Positions 12,101 to 22,455 of a stretch of DNA of 64,000 nucleotides are shown piece by piece. The number at the start of each line of letters is the position of its first letter. Positions within the stretch are counted from its first letter, which is position 1. The notes beneath the pieces are model-generated. The model saw nothing but the letters and a program-made list of their open reading frames with translations. It had not been told where the DNA came from and did not search any database. Both the position numbers and the translations under genes were made by a program. Origin of the DNA: Synechococcus sp. SP2 MAG (lineage in GTDB: Bacteria > Cyanobacteriota > Cyanobacteriia > PCC-6307 > Cyanobiaceae); contig JAVBIX010000009.1 of assembly GCA_030756895.1 (NCBI GenBank), forward strand, positions 42,839-106,838, given 5' to 3'.

Positions 12101-12308
12101 ATGATTGGCGATCAGCCTTGAGATTGATCGTTTCTGGAGGCTTAGGAGACTCTGCAAAGGGCTGAACCTTTAGTGCTGAAGGTTCCTTGGCTGAATCGGT
12201 CTCACTCACCAAAGAGTCCACTTGTTGAGAGTGGACGGGCACTCCCGTCAGCGCAGCGGCAACAGCCAGTGATCCTGCGATCCTGGTGATGGGGCTAAAC
12301 GCCGACAA
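9174..12308 (-). CDS. DUF3769-type / LptD-like outer-membrane protein
   Basis: 1044 aa; LptA/OstA-like N-terminal segment (ADRQSFDARRGVFVAEGNVRAELRGGLLQADRIEFD) and long beta-barrel-like C-terminus ending in F. Confidence 0.8.
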   Translation of the reverse strand: MSAFSPITRIAGSLAVAAALTGVPVHSQQVDSLVSETDSAKEPSALKVQPFAESPKPPETINLKADRQSFDARRGVFVAEGNVRAELRGGLLQADRIEFDTNFNTLYARGSVRLRRGSQYFQASTFRYSLIQNSGELKDVYGVLELDELSAAFQSSSQTFEPPSKQTLPVRESSSLGFPTALDMELGGRTAGQISDQPSGDGIWETELAPTLTWEVPEPVANASRSSSNASTSTDSGMVCPVPLPPIPDWHPHPWAVTAWGGQMIDSNFGDTFLFNGRMREEYLLGVSMQKRIWRAGPFALELEADLFGHQAFKQPGGPFNQAVPNADTPKQQFGEAILGLGARLWLQPWLSFGFVEGVSFNSSVSNYERTYRENYTQLLNYLAFELEASVSDQLSFVGRIHHRSGAFGSYSGVKEGSNAYLLGLRYRWGEDPIPTQIAEVPPPLGCPDPDRASRPPLLTLNEKLEEITLGTGGKQAVQPVQPLAQSRYAGMSRAEQEALREQAIAMIDQRISSIQLQQRFTIERPLGGNGELEGLTNKDIEEEAKYGAVRPEQLPSYGKPQLIDGQISRWRIQAAQVSLTPEGWTADRMGFTNDPFTPAQTRIDTENVVAKEQPNGDVLIKTSRNQLIVEERLPIPISRTQRITKEEEVENRWVFGIDNDDRDGFFIGNKLRPIELNQKTLLSLQPQLLLQRAVNGSTKSYVNPGSSIDSDKVSQSTTAGDLFGLETELTSEIWGWTAEANADISTFNPDNIANGSRFWGELKKSIDLPLLGDVKARLFSAYRYRAYNGSLGETDVYSAFGSFLEQRGNFRAGKISNDYIWRLGAGNYQAEQFESENLTDLWRANFYGSLNSRYEIWRGKPAPLTPQAAYRYSPVAIVPGLAFRANVNTLLAAYGDGERQTTISLSGGPSLTLGTFSKPFLDYTQLSITGGGTLKQGSSPFSFDQAIDLGTLGLGVTQQIAGPLIINLGVGLNIDPASEFYGDVLDSNIELRWQRRAYDFGFYFNPYQGIGGFRFRLNDFNFTGTGVPFIPYNPSNELDNRPF

Positions 12309-12401
12309 AAGAAACCAACAATGGCAAGCGATCTTGCCATGTGCAAAGGCTTTAAAACGTGAGGCCTAACCAGTGCTCGGCGTGACCCTGTTGTCTAGGA
12401 C

Positions 12402-12521
12402 TCAATCTTCGAGATCTTTCCGGCTAGGTGTGCGGCTTGGGTCGCTGGCAAGGAAGCCAAAGACAAAGATGCCGAGAAAGAAAAAGACGACGGAATAAAC
12501 CGAAATCTTGAGGGCAAGCAT
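12402..12521 (-). CDS. psbI: Photosystem II reaction center protein I (PsbI)
   Basis: 39 aa, manually translated: [39 protein letters not shown]; below the ORF-track length cutoff. Confidence 0.96.
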   Translation of the reverse strand: MLALKISVYSVVFFFLGIFVFGFLASDPSRTPSRKDLED

Positions 12522-12582
12522 GGCAACCGACCGGCGTCTGAAATTTGAACGCCATCCTATGGCGGAATGATGAAATATCACG

Positions 12583-15500
12583 ATGGAGAAGCCTCTGCAA
12601 GCCCCGGGATCGGAGTGGATTGAAACGTTTCGATGTCGGAGTCGCGTTGATCTGCACCCGGGGTGGTGGCGACGTGGCGATCAGGAACGGCGGCCGGCAC
12701 TGGCTGATCCCTGGGGGCGACACCACCGTCCTGATTGGGCTGAGCGCGGACTTTTAATTTGGCCGCGAGGTGGCAATTGGTTGCACCTCGAGCAGACCCT
12801 CGTCTGTCCAAAACCCTGGATGCAGGCCAGTGCATCCTGTGAGCGACTGGTGCTCAGCTGGTGGGCCGATGCAGTGCGCCTCCGTGTTGATGGGGTTCTG
12901 GTGCATGAGGGGGACCTCTTCGACACCCGCTGCCGTTGGCTCCTCCCTGAGGATTGGAGGGACCGTGCGGGCCTGCGGATCCAGCTGGAGTTGCGCAGCC
13001 CTTGTCATGACGATGGAGCTCTCATTCACAGCGCTCTCGTACAGGAACCTCTGAGCGCTCACTGCGACTCGGATCGGGCCTTGCTTCCTGAAGCCTTGGA
13101 GCTGTCCTGGGCAAGAGGAGAGTCGCTTCCAGAGGCTGTGTTGTCTTGCGACCCGCTGGCATCAGAGGCCATTGCCTTGGTTGATCGCCATTTGGAGGCC
13201 TGCCCTAAGCCATTGGGTGCGGTGCATTGGCTGGGCCATGCCCATCTCGATCTTGCCTGGCTTTGGCCCGTGGCCGATACCTGGCAAGCGGCGGAACGCA
13301 CCTTTTGCTCTGCTCTCGATCTGATGGAGCGTTATCCGGAGCTGCACTTTGCGCACTCAACCCCGGCTCTCTATGCCTGGGTGGAACGCCATCGACCGGC
13401 CTTGCACGCACGGATTCAGCAGGCCAGTCGTGAAGGACGCTGGGAGCCGATCAATGGCCCTTGGGTCGAAACCGATTGTGTTCTGGTGAGTACGGCATCC
13501 CTGTCGCGTCAGTTCAGTCTTGGACAGGAGGACAGCCAGAGGCGTTTCCCGGAATGGCGGCATGACTTGGCTTGGCTGCCTGACAGTTTTGGGTTCGCCG
13601 CCGGACTTCCCGCTGTGGCGGTTGCCAGCGGAGTGCGCTGGTTCTGCACGCACAAATTGGCCTGGAATGCCACCAACCGCTTCCCCCATCGTTTGTTTCG
13701 TTGGCGCAGCCGCGGAGGCGCGGAGGTGTTGGCGCTGATGCTGCCCGGAATCGGTACCGATGGCGATCCTGTCGCGATAGCAAAAGAGCAGCGCGATTTT
13801 CAATCTGCCACTGGGGTGGCGCAGGCGATCTGGCTCCCAGGGGTTGGCGATCATGGCGGTGGTCCCACTGCCGAGATGCTGGAACAGCTAAGGCTTTGGG
13901 AAGGACAGCCGCAGGCTGTGACCCTGCAGCCCGGAACGCTGCGCGCCTATCTCGACCAATTGGAGTCTTGGTGCTCCACCTTGCCGGTCTGGCGCGATGA
14001 GCTTTATCTCGAACTGCATCGCGGTTGCGCGACCAGTCGGCCTGATCAGAAACGTCACAATCGCAGCCTGGAGAGGCTTCTTCGTGAGACGGAGCTTGCT
14101 GCTGCGTTGCTTGGGCCTCGGGCTAAGGCTCTCGTGCCCAGTCACGAGCAGGCCAGCGATTGGCGACCTCTGCTGTTCCAACAATTTCATGACATCCTTC
14201 CGGGCACATCGATTCCGGAGGTGTTTGAGCAGGCTGAACCGATCTGGTGTGATGCTCGCCGGCGTGCGGCCCGCGGTCGAGATCAGCTGTTAGGCCATTT
14301 GCTCTCGTCCCAGCAGGACGGGTTGGCATCCGATCCCCATCTCTCCCACTGGACCTGGTGCGGCTTGCAGCCCCTTGCGCACTGGTCACCGTTGCTGCGC
14401 TTGCCTCAAGGGCATTGGTCCAGCGGTGGGCAGCTCCTTCCTGAACAGGCTGCCCCTTCCGGCGGTGTGTGGGTGCAACTGCCTTGTTGCGAAGGCGTTT
14501 GTGCGCTCCCGCTGCAGCGCAGCCATGAGCCTCTGGGGTCGACCTTGCCCGTGCGTCACCCCGTGAGTGTGGAGGTGTTGTCGTCGGGCGAGTGGAGGTT
14601 AGGTAATGGTGTGGTGTCTGCGGATGTGAGCGCCCATGGGCTAGTTCAGCTGCGCGACGGAAATGGTCTGCCACAGCTCAGCGAACCGATGCGATTGCTG
14701 CGCTTTTCCGATCGAGGCGAGTTCTGGGACGCTTGGGATCTTGCCGCTGATTACCGCCAACATCCGCTGCCGATGGCCGCAAGCTGGTCGGCAGAATTAG
14801 TGGAGTCGGGCCCTCTGGCAGCAAGGATCGTGCTGCGCACGGTTGCTGGATTGAGCAAGGTTCGCTTGGACCTCTTACTGCAGGCCGATTCGCCCTGGAT
14901 CGAGGCCCAGCTCAGTGTCCACTGGCAGCAGACCCATGAATTGCTGAGGTTGGAATTGCCGTTAATGAGCCCTGCTGTGCGTTGGGCTGCTGATACGAGT
15001 GGTGGAGTGATCGAGCGACCAGCACAAGCCTTCACTCCTTTTGAACAAGAGCGTTGGGAAGTGCCTGTGATTTCATGGCTGGCTGCAGAAGCAGAAGCTC
15101 CCGGGGGTGGGCTTGCTGTCTTGCTGGATGGTCCTCAGGGTGTCGATGCCAGCGCCAAGCACCTAGGAGTGTCTCTGCTTCGAGGTCCAACCTGGCCAGA
15201 CCCTTCAGCCGATCATGGATGGCACCGGCACCGGTTGGCCTTCATGCCAGCGCTGCTCGGTTGGAACCGCAGTGGTGTAGCCCACGCCGCGATTCGATTC
15301 CGGGAGCCAGGATGGATGGGTCCTGTTGCGCTGGAGCAGCGTTGGCAGGGGCTTCCCGCTTTGCCCGTCGGTCTGGTGCCGATTTCAATCCGATCAGCGC
15401 AGGGTGACGGGTTCAGCGATAAGGCGGTTCAAATTGAGTTGCTCAATCCCGGACCAGCGCGTCAGCGTTGGTGGCCTGGGAGCGATTGGAGGCTGAGCTG

Positions 15501-15588
15501 CGCCAAGTTCGGCGACAGGAAAACCTTCTGGGAGGTGCAACCTGGCGAGCTCATCACATTGGTATTGGAGAACGTTCAATCCTCGTGA
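12583..15588 (+). CDS. Alpha-mannosidase, glycoside hydrolase family 38-like
   Basis: 1001 aa; [59 protein letters not shown] and [13 protein letters not shown] motifs. Confidence 0.9.
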   Translation: MEKPLQAPGSEWIETFRCRSRVDLHPGWWRRGDQERRPALADPWGRHHRPDWAERGLLIWPRGGNWLHLEQTLVCPKPWMQASASCERLVLSWWADAVRLRVDGVLVHEGDLFDTRCRWLLPEDWRDRAGLRIQLELRSPCHDDGALIHSALVQEPLSAHCDSDRALLPEALELSWARGESLPEAVLSCDPLASEAIALVDRHLEACPKPLGAVHWLGHAHLDLAWLWPVADTWQAAERTFCSALDLMERYPELHFAHSTPALYAWVERHRPALHARIQQASREGRWEPINGPWVETDCVLVSTASLSRQFSLGQEDSQRRFPEWRHDLAWLPDSFGFAAGLPAVAVASGVRWFCTHKLAWNATNRFPHRLFRWRSRGGAEVLALMLPGIGTDGDPVAIAKEQRDFQSATGVAQAIWLPGVGDHGGGPTAEMLEQLRLWEGQPQAVTLQPGTLRAYLDQLESWCSTLPVWRDELYLELHRGCATSRPDQKRHNRSLERLLRETELAAALLGPRAKALVPSHEQASDWRPLLFQQFHDILPGTSIPEVFEQAEPIWCDARRRAARGRDQLLGHLLSSQQDGLASDPHLSHWTWCGLQPLAHWSPLLRLPQGHWSSGGQLLPEQAAPSGGVWVQLPCCEGVCALPLQRSHEPLGSTLPVRHPVSVEVLSSGEWRLGNGVVSADVSAHGLVQLRDGNGLPQLSEPMRLLRFSDRGEFWDAWDLAADYRQHPLPMAASWSAELVESGPLAARIVLRTVAGLSKVRLDLLLQADSPWIEAQLSVHWQQTHELLRLELPLMSPAVRWAADTSGGVIERPAQAFTPFEQERWEVPVISWLAAEAEAPGGGLAVLLDGPQGVDASAKHLGVSLLRGPTWPDPSADHGWHRHRLAFMPALLGWNRSGVAHAAIRFREPGWMGPVALEQRWQGLPALPVGLVPISIRSAQGDGFSDKAVQIELLNPGPARQRWWPGSDWRLSCAKFGDRKTFWEVQPGELITLVLENVQSS

Positions 15589-15716
15589 TCATCAAACGGG
15601 TCGTCGAGATTTTTAGAGGGAGGACCAAAGGCTGTGTAGACCCCCAATCCTGTTAACCCGAGCAGGGCTGCCATCACGGCAATCGCCACTGACATGGCCG
15701 GGGACGAACTTTCCAT
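15576..15716 (-). CDS. psbN: Photosystem II protein PsbN
   Basis: 46 aa, manually translated: [46 protein letters not shown]; divergent from psbH. Confidence 0.96.
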
Positions 15717-15802
15717 CACAACTCTCCACAGGATCGACGCCTTTACGGGTCGGAGCCCCTACAGTATCGAGACTTAATTCCACCCGAGACTTCAGCGCTG
15801 CC

Positions 15803-16009
15803 ATGGCTCAACGCACCCGTCTGGGCGATTTGCTCCGCCCTCTGAATTCGGAATACGGCAAGGTTGTCCCAGGCTGGGGAACCACACCGGTGATGGGCAT
15901 TTTTATGGCCCTGTTCCTTGTGTTTCTGCTGATCATTCTTCAGCTGTACAACAAGTCACTGATCCTTGAAGGAATCAATGTCAACTGGAATGGCCTGGGT
16001 CTGGGCTGA
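15803..16009 (+). CDS. psbH: Photosystem II phosphoprotein PsbH
   Basis: [32 protein letters not shown]...; next to psbN. Confidence 0.97.
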
Positions 16010-16018
16010 CATCAGGTC

Positions 16019-16297
16019 ATGAATGTTTTCGGCATTGGTCTGCCAGAGATGGCCGTCATAGCGGCGGTCGCTCTCTTGGTCTTTGGACCTAAACGGCTCC
16101 CTGAGTTCGGCCGTACGCTCGGTAAAACGCTGAAAGGGTTTCAGTCGGCTTCGAAAGAATTTGAACGCGAAATCAATAAGGCCATGGCTGATCCCGAACC
16201 CGTATCGGATCAGGCCAAGGTTTTAGAAGCACCAGCTGAGACTGTTGTATCGCCGGCGGTTACGCCAAAATCAGAGCCAACATCCCCTTCCGATTGA
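16019..16297 (+). CDS. tatA: Twin-arginine translocase subunit TatA/E
   Basis: GLPEMAVIAAVALLVFGPKRLPEFGRTLGKTLKGFQ. Confidence 0.95.
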   Translation: MNVFGIGLPEMAVIAAVALLVFGPKRLPEFGRTLGKTLKGFQSASKEFEREINKAMADPEPVSDQAKVLEAPAETVVSPAVTPKSEPTSPSD

Positions 16298-16301
16298 GTC
16301 G

Positions 16302-16925
16302 ATGAATCGCGGTGATCTCCGCTTAGTGGTTGGGTTGGGGAACCCAGGTAATCGCTATGCCAACACACGACACAATGTTGGCTTCATGGCGTTGGAACGC
16401 TTGGCTTCACAGGAGGGTGGCGGCTTTCGTTCTATGCCCAAGCTCCAAGGTCAGCTTGCTGATCTGGGTATGGGGGATAAGAGATTGCGGTTATTGATGC
16501 CCCAAACCTTCATGAACGACAGCGGGCGCTCGATTCGGGCTGCATTGGATTGGTTTGGGTTTGAGCTGCATCAGCTCTTGGTGCTCGTCGATGACATGGA
16601 TCTGCCGCTGGGCCGTTTGCGTTTGCGGGCCCGTGGGTCTGCTGGTGGCCATAACGGTCTTAAAAGCACCATTCAGCATCTCGGTACGCAGGATTTCGCG
16701 CGCCTGCGGATTGGAATCGGTGCACCTGGACAAAATCCCAGTGAGCGCAAGGCTCGAACGGTGTCGCACGTGCTTGGAAGTTTTAGTCGTGATGAGGAGC
16801 CCCTGCTCGACAAGGTTTTGTTGGAGGTCGTCGATGGTTTGGAGAGGATTCAGCGGCAAGGTCTCGATCTTGCAGGGAATCACATCAATGGGCTTCAGCT
16901 GGCTCCCACCAACCCTGAGGAGTGA
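16302..16925 (+). CDS. pth: Peptidyl-tRNA hydrolase
   Basis: LVVGLGNPGNRYANTRHNVGFMAL, LMPQTFMNDSGRS, GGHNGLKSTIQHLGTQDFARLRIGIG. Confidence 0.97.
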   Translation: MNRGDLRLVVGLGNPGNRYANTRHNVGFMALERLASQEGGGFRSMPKLQGQLADLGMGDKRLRLLMPQTFMNDSGRSIRAALDWFGFELHQLLVLVDDMDLPLGRLRLRARGSAGGHNGLKSTIQHLGTQDFARLRIGIGAPGQNPSERKARTVSHVLGSFSRDEEPLLDKVLLEVVDGLERIQRQGLDLAGNHINGLQLAPTNPEE

Positions 16926-17182
16926 TGGCAGCGCTACCCGTTACCACCGCCCATCTGCGGGTTCAACGCCAAAGTTTTGCGGATCAATGCTTGGAAGGAG
17001 ACGTCCAGGCCGGAGGCTTCAATTGGCAGTTCAGCTGGTTTTTTGATCGTGGCGAATTGAGTGTGGAGCCCTCCCTGGGGCGAGCTTTAATTCAAGACGC
17101 GCTCCTACGTTTTCTTGTGAAATGTGACTATGACCTTGAGCCGGGAGGGGATTACACCTTCACCGTGAGGGCGCGTTTTTGA
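16925..17182 (+). CDS. DUF3146 family protein
   Basis: 85 aa; start overlaps pth stop (TGATG); resembles cyanobacterial DUF3146. Confidence 0.7.
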   Translation: MAALPVTTAHLRVQRQSFADQCLEGDVQAGGFNWQFSWFFDRGELSVEPSLGRALIQDALLRFLVKCDYDLEPGGDYTFTVRARF

Positions 17183-17612
17183 GGGGATCGGGACCTGGCC
17201 ATTGCAAAGGCCGACCCAAATGATTTTCGAGGATTACGAGCGCGGCGATGGCGTCGAGATCGCCCGATGGGATGCGCATGCCTAGAGGAAGCAAGCGTTT
17301 CCAGCCCCGTGAAGGCCACAACTGCCAGTAACGCTCTCGGGCTCGCAGGGTGGTCCCGGTTTCGTCCACGACGCGGACCTTCAGGCTTGCAGGAAGTTGT
17401 TGTTGCCAGATCGTGCTGCTGGTGCCATCACCGATGACCAGCTCAGCAATCTGAGCTGCCTCCCCCTGAGCGTCCACCATCCAGGCGCGAAGCTGATCAA
17501 GCACCTCAGCGCTGGGCAACACCATGCCTTGAAGCACGGTGTTCGTGGCGATGTCTGCTAACAGCAGCCCACATTTACTTCGGCCGGGATCCAGCGCTAT
17601 GACGCGTGTCAT
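17160..17612 (-). CDS. YqgF/RuvX-like RNase H-fold protein
   Basis: N-terminal MTRVIALDPGRSKCGLLLAD and C-terminal D-A-I-A-A-L motif typical of Holliday-resolvase-like fold. Confidence 0.75.
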   Translation of the reverse strand: MTRVIALDPGRSKCGLLLADIATNTVLQGMVLPSAEVLDQLRAWMVDAQGEAAQIAELVIGDGTSSTIWQQQLPASLKVRVVDETGTTLRARERYWQLWPSRGWKRLLPLGMRIPSGDLDAIAALVILENHLGRPLQWPGPDPLKNAPSR

Positions 17613-18739
17613 TGGCTGAGGCGCAACTGGATGGCGATCGGGTCTGCCGTTTCGCTGCGTCGTAACGCGACCGCTTCGAGCGCTGCGAGTCCTCCGTTGC
17701 GGTCGATTAGCTCTTGGCCAAGCGCATTAATGGCATTGCCATCAAACTGCAGCCCCTTGCTGAGCGAACCGCGTCTTTGCACCTCGGCCAATGTGGAGGC
17801 AAGGAGAAGGTTCAGTCGGTTGCGTACGGCCTCAGGGTTGCGTTCATTGCTCGCCAGGGTGGTGCGGGCCAAGATCTCCCCCTCCTTGGTCACGGTGACA
17901 TTGGGAAGTACTTCAGGGAAGGCGTACACAACGGTTTCTCCGAGCAGCACATTGGCTGCTGAACGGATATTCACAACCCAGGTGCCAGGTTTGCGAATCG
18001 TTTGCTCTAAGCGCTTGATGTCAGGTCGCGGAACTAGCAAAATTTGCTTCTCCGCTGGTTGGCCAGGGAGCACTTGTTGATAGGCCTGAAGATTGGCGTC
18101 TCGCAGCAACTGATCAATGACCGTTTTTGCTTGATCGGGACGTTCGAGCTTCAGGGTCACGGTGGCAAGTGGCTGACCGCTGCTAATGGCGACGTTCCCG
18201 CGCCGCAGCGCTAAGAGAGTGTCTTCCAGTTGATTGAGTTCCTTCTCGCCACTACGAATTTGCGTGCGCACGGCCGAGAGTTCCTGTTCGGTGCGTTGGA
18301 TCTCAATATCTTTCGCATCCACGTCTTGGCTTAATCGCTGCCGCTCCGCTTCCAAGGATCGGGTTTGTTCCTGGAGGGGTTTGAGGGTGCGACGCAGTTC
18401 TGCCGCTCGTTGTTGGGCCGATGTGAGCTCCTTTCCTGCTTGCTTCTGAGCGCTTTTGCTTGTTTTGAGGTCGGCGCGACTGCTCCGCAATTTGGCTTCG
18501 AGAGCATTGAGTTCAAACAGGCCGACCCTGAGTTGCCGACTCACTAACAGCAAAAGTCCAAGTGAAAGTGCACTAATCAGGCTGCCCGTCAACACCGTGA
18601 TCACCACGGCCGTGCGCTTCGGACGCAGTCCAAGCAAGCTCAGCCGAGCTTTCCCCACACGAGAACCAAGGCGGTCTCCCAGGGTTGAGAGCACGCCTCC
18701 AAGCACAAGCAGAGCGAGAAGTAGGAACCAGCCGGTCAC
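17609..18739 (-). CDS. DUF3084 family coiled-coil membrane protein
   Basis: N-terminal TM segments plus long coiled coil; sits between ntcA and the YqgF-like gene as in other cyanobacteria. Confidence 0.8.
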   Translation of the reverse strand: MTGWFLLLALLVLGGVLSTLGDRLGSRVGKARLSLLGLRPKRTAVVITVLTGSLISALSLGLLLLVSRQLRVGLFELNALEAKLRSSRADLKTSKSAQKQAGKELTSAQQRAAELRRTLKPLQEQTRSLEAERQRLSQDVDAKDIEIQRTEQELSAVRTQIRSGEKELNQLEDTLLALRRGNVAISSGQPLATVTLKLERPDQAKTVIDQLLRDANLQAYQQVLPGQPAEKQILLVPRPDIKRLEQTIRKPGTWVVNIRSAANVLLGETVVYAFPEVLPNVTVTKEGEILARTTLASNERNPEAVRNRLNLLLASTLAEVQRRGSLSKGLQFDGNAINALGQELIDRNGGLAALEAVALRRSETADPIAIQLRLSQ

Positions 18740-18790
18740 GATGAACGAAGGATCAGAGTTCGGACGGGAGCTCCATCTTCACCTGCATGG

Positions 18791-19525
18791 TCAGCTGAAC
18801 CGCTTGGCGAGAGCGATTGGATCGAGAACAGTGATCTTTTTGCGATCGATATCGACCAGGCTCGATGACTTGAGATCACCCAGGAGACGAGTGATCGTCA
18901 CGCGTGTGGAACCGATGGCCTCGGCGATGGCTTGGTGTGAGAGCCGTAGGTCGATGGTGATACCCCGTTGACCAGGCACTCCGAAATCTCGGCAGAGCAC
19001 CAACAGAAAACTCACCAGCCGAGACGACATGTCCCGATGGGTGAGGGTTTCGATCATCGTCTCGGTCTGCAGGATCCTGCTGGATAGACCCTGCAGTAAC
19101 AACAAGCCCACACTGGTGTCAGCTTCGATGGCCTGCCGCACTGATGTGGCTGGAGCCGTGACCAATTCCACTCTTGTGAAAGCGATCGAGTGATAGAAGC
19201 GATCGGAGCGGTGTCCTGTCAGTAACGACAGAACGCCAAACAAACTGTTTTCTCGTAAGAGGGCAACAGTGATTTCTTCGCCAGATTCATAAACCCTGGA
19301 GAGGCGGACGGCACCTCGACGAATGAGATAAACCTTTTCTGCAGGGTCCCCGGGGAAAAAGATGGTTTTCCCACGTTCCACCATCTCCGAGTTGGCACCA
19401 TCGAGTCCCCGAATGACATCTTGAAGCGTGCGGATGGATGGAACCGCGGGACTACCGAAGCTCGAGCCCACCGGGCGCATTGTTGGTGGTGCATAGCGGC
19501 TGAAGCCGCGGCTGACCTCGGCCAT
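18791..19525 (-). CDS. ntcA: Global nitrogen regulator NtcA (Crp/Fnr family)
   Basis: [50 protein letters not shown]-terminal HTH characteristic of NtcA. Confidence 0.95.
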   Translation of the reverse strand: MAEVSRGFSRYAPPTMRPVGSSFGSPAVPSIRTLQDVIRGLDGANSEMVERGKTIFFPGDPAEKVYLIRRGAVRLSRVYESGEEITVALLRENSLFGVLSLLTGHRSDRFYHSIAFTRVELVTAPATSVRQAIEADTSVGLLLLQGLSSRILQTETMIETLTHRDMSSRLVSFLLVLCRDFGVPGQRGITIDLRLSHQAIAEAIGSTRVTITRLLGDLKSSSLVDIDRKKITVLDPIALAKRFS

Positions 19526-19602
19526 GGTCCCTACTCGTATGTCGGGATGCTATGGATCAGCCCCTCATGCTCATGTAGCAAGGAACACGAAAATCCGCAT
19601 TT

Positions 19603-20328
19603 TCACCTAGCCGAGAGAGCCAAATTCTGATTGTGCATGATCTGCTTGAGGCCAGGCTCGGCGAGGTCCAGTAGGTCATTGAGCTGGTGACGGCTAAAAG
19701 GAGCTCCTTCTGCAGTGCCCTGCAGTTCCAGCAAATGCCCGTCTCCGTTCATCACGACATTGAGATCCACATCGGCTTGGCTGTCTTCGCTGTAGTCGAG
19801 ATCGAGAAGGGGGCGTTTTTGAATCACACCAACGGAGACGGCGGCCACCTGGGATTGGACAGGGTTGGTGGTGAGAACCCCTTGTTGCACAAGCCGCTCA
19901 CAGGCCCGTTGAAGCGCGACCCAAGATCCGCTGATCGCAGCGGTGCGGGTGCCTGCATCCGCCTGAATCACATCGCAATCGATTCTCAACGTGTTCTCGC
20001 CGAGAGCTTCCATGTTGATGGCTGCGCGCAGGCTGCGGCCAATCAGGCGCTGAATCTCCTGGGTGCGTCCGCTCAATTTGAGCAGTTCTCTGTTTTGTCG
20101 CTCCGGAGTGGATCCAGGCAGGAGTCGGTATTCGGCGCTGAGCCAACCCTGGCCTTGATCTTTGCGCCAGCGAGGCACCCCCTCTTGATGACAAACGCTG
20201 CAAAGAACAGCGGTGCGTCCGTTGTGGATGATCACTGAACTCAGGGCAAATCCCATGGGGTCCCAACTGATCGAAAAGGGGCGAAGGTCGCCCGGCTGAC
20301 GTCCGTCGTTGCGAGAGGTGTCGGTCAT
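19603..20328 (-). CDS. rph: Ribonuclease PH
   Basis: [47 protein letters not shown]-like motif. Confidence 0.95.
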   Translation of the reverse strand: MTDTSRNDGRQPGDLRPFSISWDPMGFALSSVIIHNGRTAVLCSVCHQEGVPRWRKDQGQGWLSAEYRLLPGSTPERQNRELLKLSGRTQEIQRLIGRSLRAAINMEALGENTLRIDCDVIQADAGTRTAAISGSWVALQRACERLVQQGVLTTNPVQSQVAAVSVGVIQKRPLLDLDYSEDSQADVDLNVVMNGDGHLLELQGTAEGAPFSRHQLNDLLDLAEPGLKQIMHNQNLALSAR

Positions 20329-20462
20329 GAGGCCAGGGTGTGGAGGGTCTTTGAGCCTGCCAGTTGGCACGGCACACCATGGATGGTGTCAAAGCACTTG
20401 TGTCTTGGACTTTCACCGCTAGATTCATTCACATCCGGATTTGCCGGACATCGGCGAATGTG

Positions 20463-21071
20463 ATGACCGTCAGCCTCAGCCCTACCCATCATTCTCGTGA
20501 GTCGCGGACTGTTGACCACAGGACTCTCGAGCAAGCAGGGCTTCGAAGGCTTCCCTCGGTAGAGGTTCGTCCACCTCTGCATTTGGTGGCTCCAGAAGGA
20601 CAGCTTCAGGTGCATACCGCGTCATTTCGGGGGAGTTTTTCTGGTGTGCTGAGCCAGGCGCTGCGGACGGCAGGCCTGGGTAGCAGTGTCTTGATCGCTC
20701 AGTTCCTCAAGGGTGGAGTGGGGCAAGGCCCCCAGAGCAGCCTCACCCTGTGCGACCGACTCCGATGGTTGCGGCCTTCCGTGATGGAATGCCTTTCAGA
20801 TCCTGCTTCTAGCCGCGATGACGAGGTCAAAGAGGCTGTTCAGTCGGTCTGGGAAATCTGCAAAACCCATCTCTTAGAAGGCACGTTGGACCAACTCGTG
20901 CTGGATGAGATTGGCTTGGCGATTGAGCTGGGCTATTTGAGCCATGAAGATGTCTTGTCGGTGTTGGAGCAAAGGCCATCAGCTATGGATGTGATCGTGA
21001 CCGGGCCATCGATCCCTGCAGAGATGATGGAGATGGCTGATCAAGTCACGGAATTGCGTCGAGGTTTCTAA
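20463..21071 (+). CDS. Cob(I)yrinic acid a,c-diamide adenosyltransferase-like P-loop protein
   Basis: VLIAQFLKGGVGQGP, LDQLVLDEIGLAIELGYL, VIVTGPSIPAEMMEMADQVTELRR. Confidence 0.8.
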   Translation: MTVSLSPTHHSRESRTVDHRTLEQAGLRRLPSVEVRPPLHLVAPEGQLQVHTASFRGSFSGVLSQALRTAGLGSSVLIAQFLKGGVGQGPQSSLTLCDRLRWLRPSVMECLSDPASSRDDEVKEAVQSVWEICKTHLLEGTLDQLVLDEIGLAIELGYLSHEDVLSVLEQRPSAMDVIVTGPSIPAEMMEMADQVTELRRGF

Positions 21072-21664
21072 TGCTGAAAAACGATCGTTGGATTACGGGC
21101 CAGGCTGAGGCAGGCATGCTCGAGCCTTTTCAAAATGGATTAGTGCGCCACTTGGATCCGGATCAACGCAAGAGTCCGGTTCTTAGTTTTGGTTGCTCGT
21201 CCTATGGCTACGACTTGAGGCTCTCGCCTAAGGAGTTTTTGATCTTTCGCCATGTCCCTGGCACGATCATGAATCCCAAGCGATTCAACCCTGACAACCT
21301 TGAATCAACGCCCATTCATCACGATGAGGATGGGGACTATTTCATCCTTCCAGCCCATTCGTATGGCCTCGGTGTTGCCCTCGAAAAGATGCGAGTGCCG
21401 CCAAATATCACGGTTATCTGTCTTGGCAAGAGCACCTATGCCCGTTTAGGCATCATTGTGAATACCACTCCAGCAGAGGCTGGCTGGGAGGGGCATCTCA
21501 CCCTGGAATTTAGTAATAGTTCTGGGGCTGATTGTCGTATTTATGCCAATGAAGGGATCTGTCAGTTGTTGTTTTTTGAAGGTGATCCCTGCGAAACCAC
21601 CTACAGCGACCGGCAGGGTAAATATCAGCATCAGCCCGAGCGAGTCACGCTGGCCAAGGTCTGA
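21071..21664 (+). CDS. dcd: dCTP deaminase
   Basis: SFGCSSYGYDLRLSPKEF, GKSTYARLGIIVNTTPAEAGWEGHLTLEFSN. Confidence 0.95.
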   Translation: MLKNDRWITGQAEAGMLEPFQNGLVRHLDPDQRKSPVLSFGCSSYGYDLRLSPKEFLIFRHVPGTIMNPKRFNPDNLESTPIHHDEDGDYFILPAHSYGLGVALEKMRVPPNITVICLGKSTYARLGIIVNTTPAEAGWEGHLTLEFSNSSGADCRIYANEGICQLLFFEGDPCETTYSDRQGKYQHQPERVTLAKV

Positions 21665-21695
21665 ATCCACCTTTTATTGACTCCTAATGGTGTGT

Positions 21696-22448
21696 TTAAG
21701 GAGCAAGCCGAGCTTTATGCAATCTCGTCTTTTCGTACCAGCTTGCAAACTCTGGAGTCCAAGCTTTGAGATGAGGCCACATCAGATCGCAGAGCTCGCG
21801 GATTTCTTGCTGGGCATCGAGCTTGGCGCGTAGATCCATGAAATGCAGGAAGGCCCTGAGCGTGAAGCTCACCACAAAATGTTGCCTGTAATCGAAGGGG
21901 AGGATGCCGCGGGCATGTTCTTCTGAAAAGCCGGCTTGAAGCAATTCCTGATACCGATCAGCGCTGATTTTGCAGTGGTTTAAATCTTTTTGGCGTTCAG
22001 CTTCGCTGTAGAGGTATTTCTTCCCTTTGCGGTCGCTGTACTCACCGATGGGACGCAGATAAAACACCTCTTCGAGATCGAGTTCTCCAAGCGCAGCCCT
22101 ACAGATGCGATCGCCTGTGTAGCGCATGGATTGAACATCAAAACTGACGCCCACCCGGTGCGTCCGTGCCTGTTGCATCACGGAATGAGGAAACCAGCCC
22201 ACGTTCAACACAATCTGGGCATGCTCCATGGGCCCGTAATGACCCCGTTCTCCGGCTAGGAGGCGTTTGACGCAGATTTCGCCTGCTTTGGTTTCATCCG
22301 GCCATTGCTCGCGATCGGCCGCGACGAAGCCCTCGCTGTAGTCCTGGTGCATTCCCACGTACACGCACTGTTGCGGATTCGGGGTTGCGGCGATCAGGTC
22401 AACTCGAAAACGAGAGTCCATTGGTGTCGTCTGCGATGAACTATTCAT
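21696..22448 (-). CDS. thyX: FAD-dependent thymidylate synthase
   Basis: RTHRVGVSFDVQSMRYTGDR (RHR-type motif) and DLRAKLDAQQEIRELC. Confidence 0.95.
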   Translation of the reverse strand: MNSSSQTTPMDSRFRVDLIAATPNPQQCVYVGMHQDYSEGFVAADREQWPDETKAGEICVKRLLAGERGHYGPMEHAQIVLNVGWFPHSVMQQARTHRVGVSFDVQSMRYTGDRICRAALGELDLEEVFYLRPIGEYSDRKGKKYLYSEAERQKDLNHCKISADRYQELLQAGFSEEHARGILPFDYRQHFVVSFTLRAFLHFMDLRAKLDAQQEIRELCDLMWPHLKAWTPEFASWYEKTRLHKARLAP

Positions 22449-22455
22449 GCTTTGT

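Noticed and set aside
14123-14674. 183-aa minus-strand ORF inside the GH38 gene
   Set aside because: Antisense shadow ORF with Arg/Thr/His-rich low-quality composition; no independent evidence.
19526-19602. Possible NtcA autoregulatory site (GTA-N8-TAC) upstream of ntcA
   Set aside because: I looked for the consensus in the short upstream region and did not find a match; not reported as a site.
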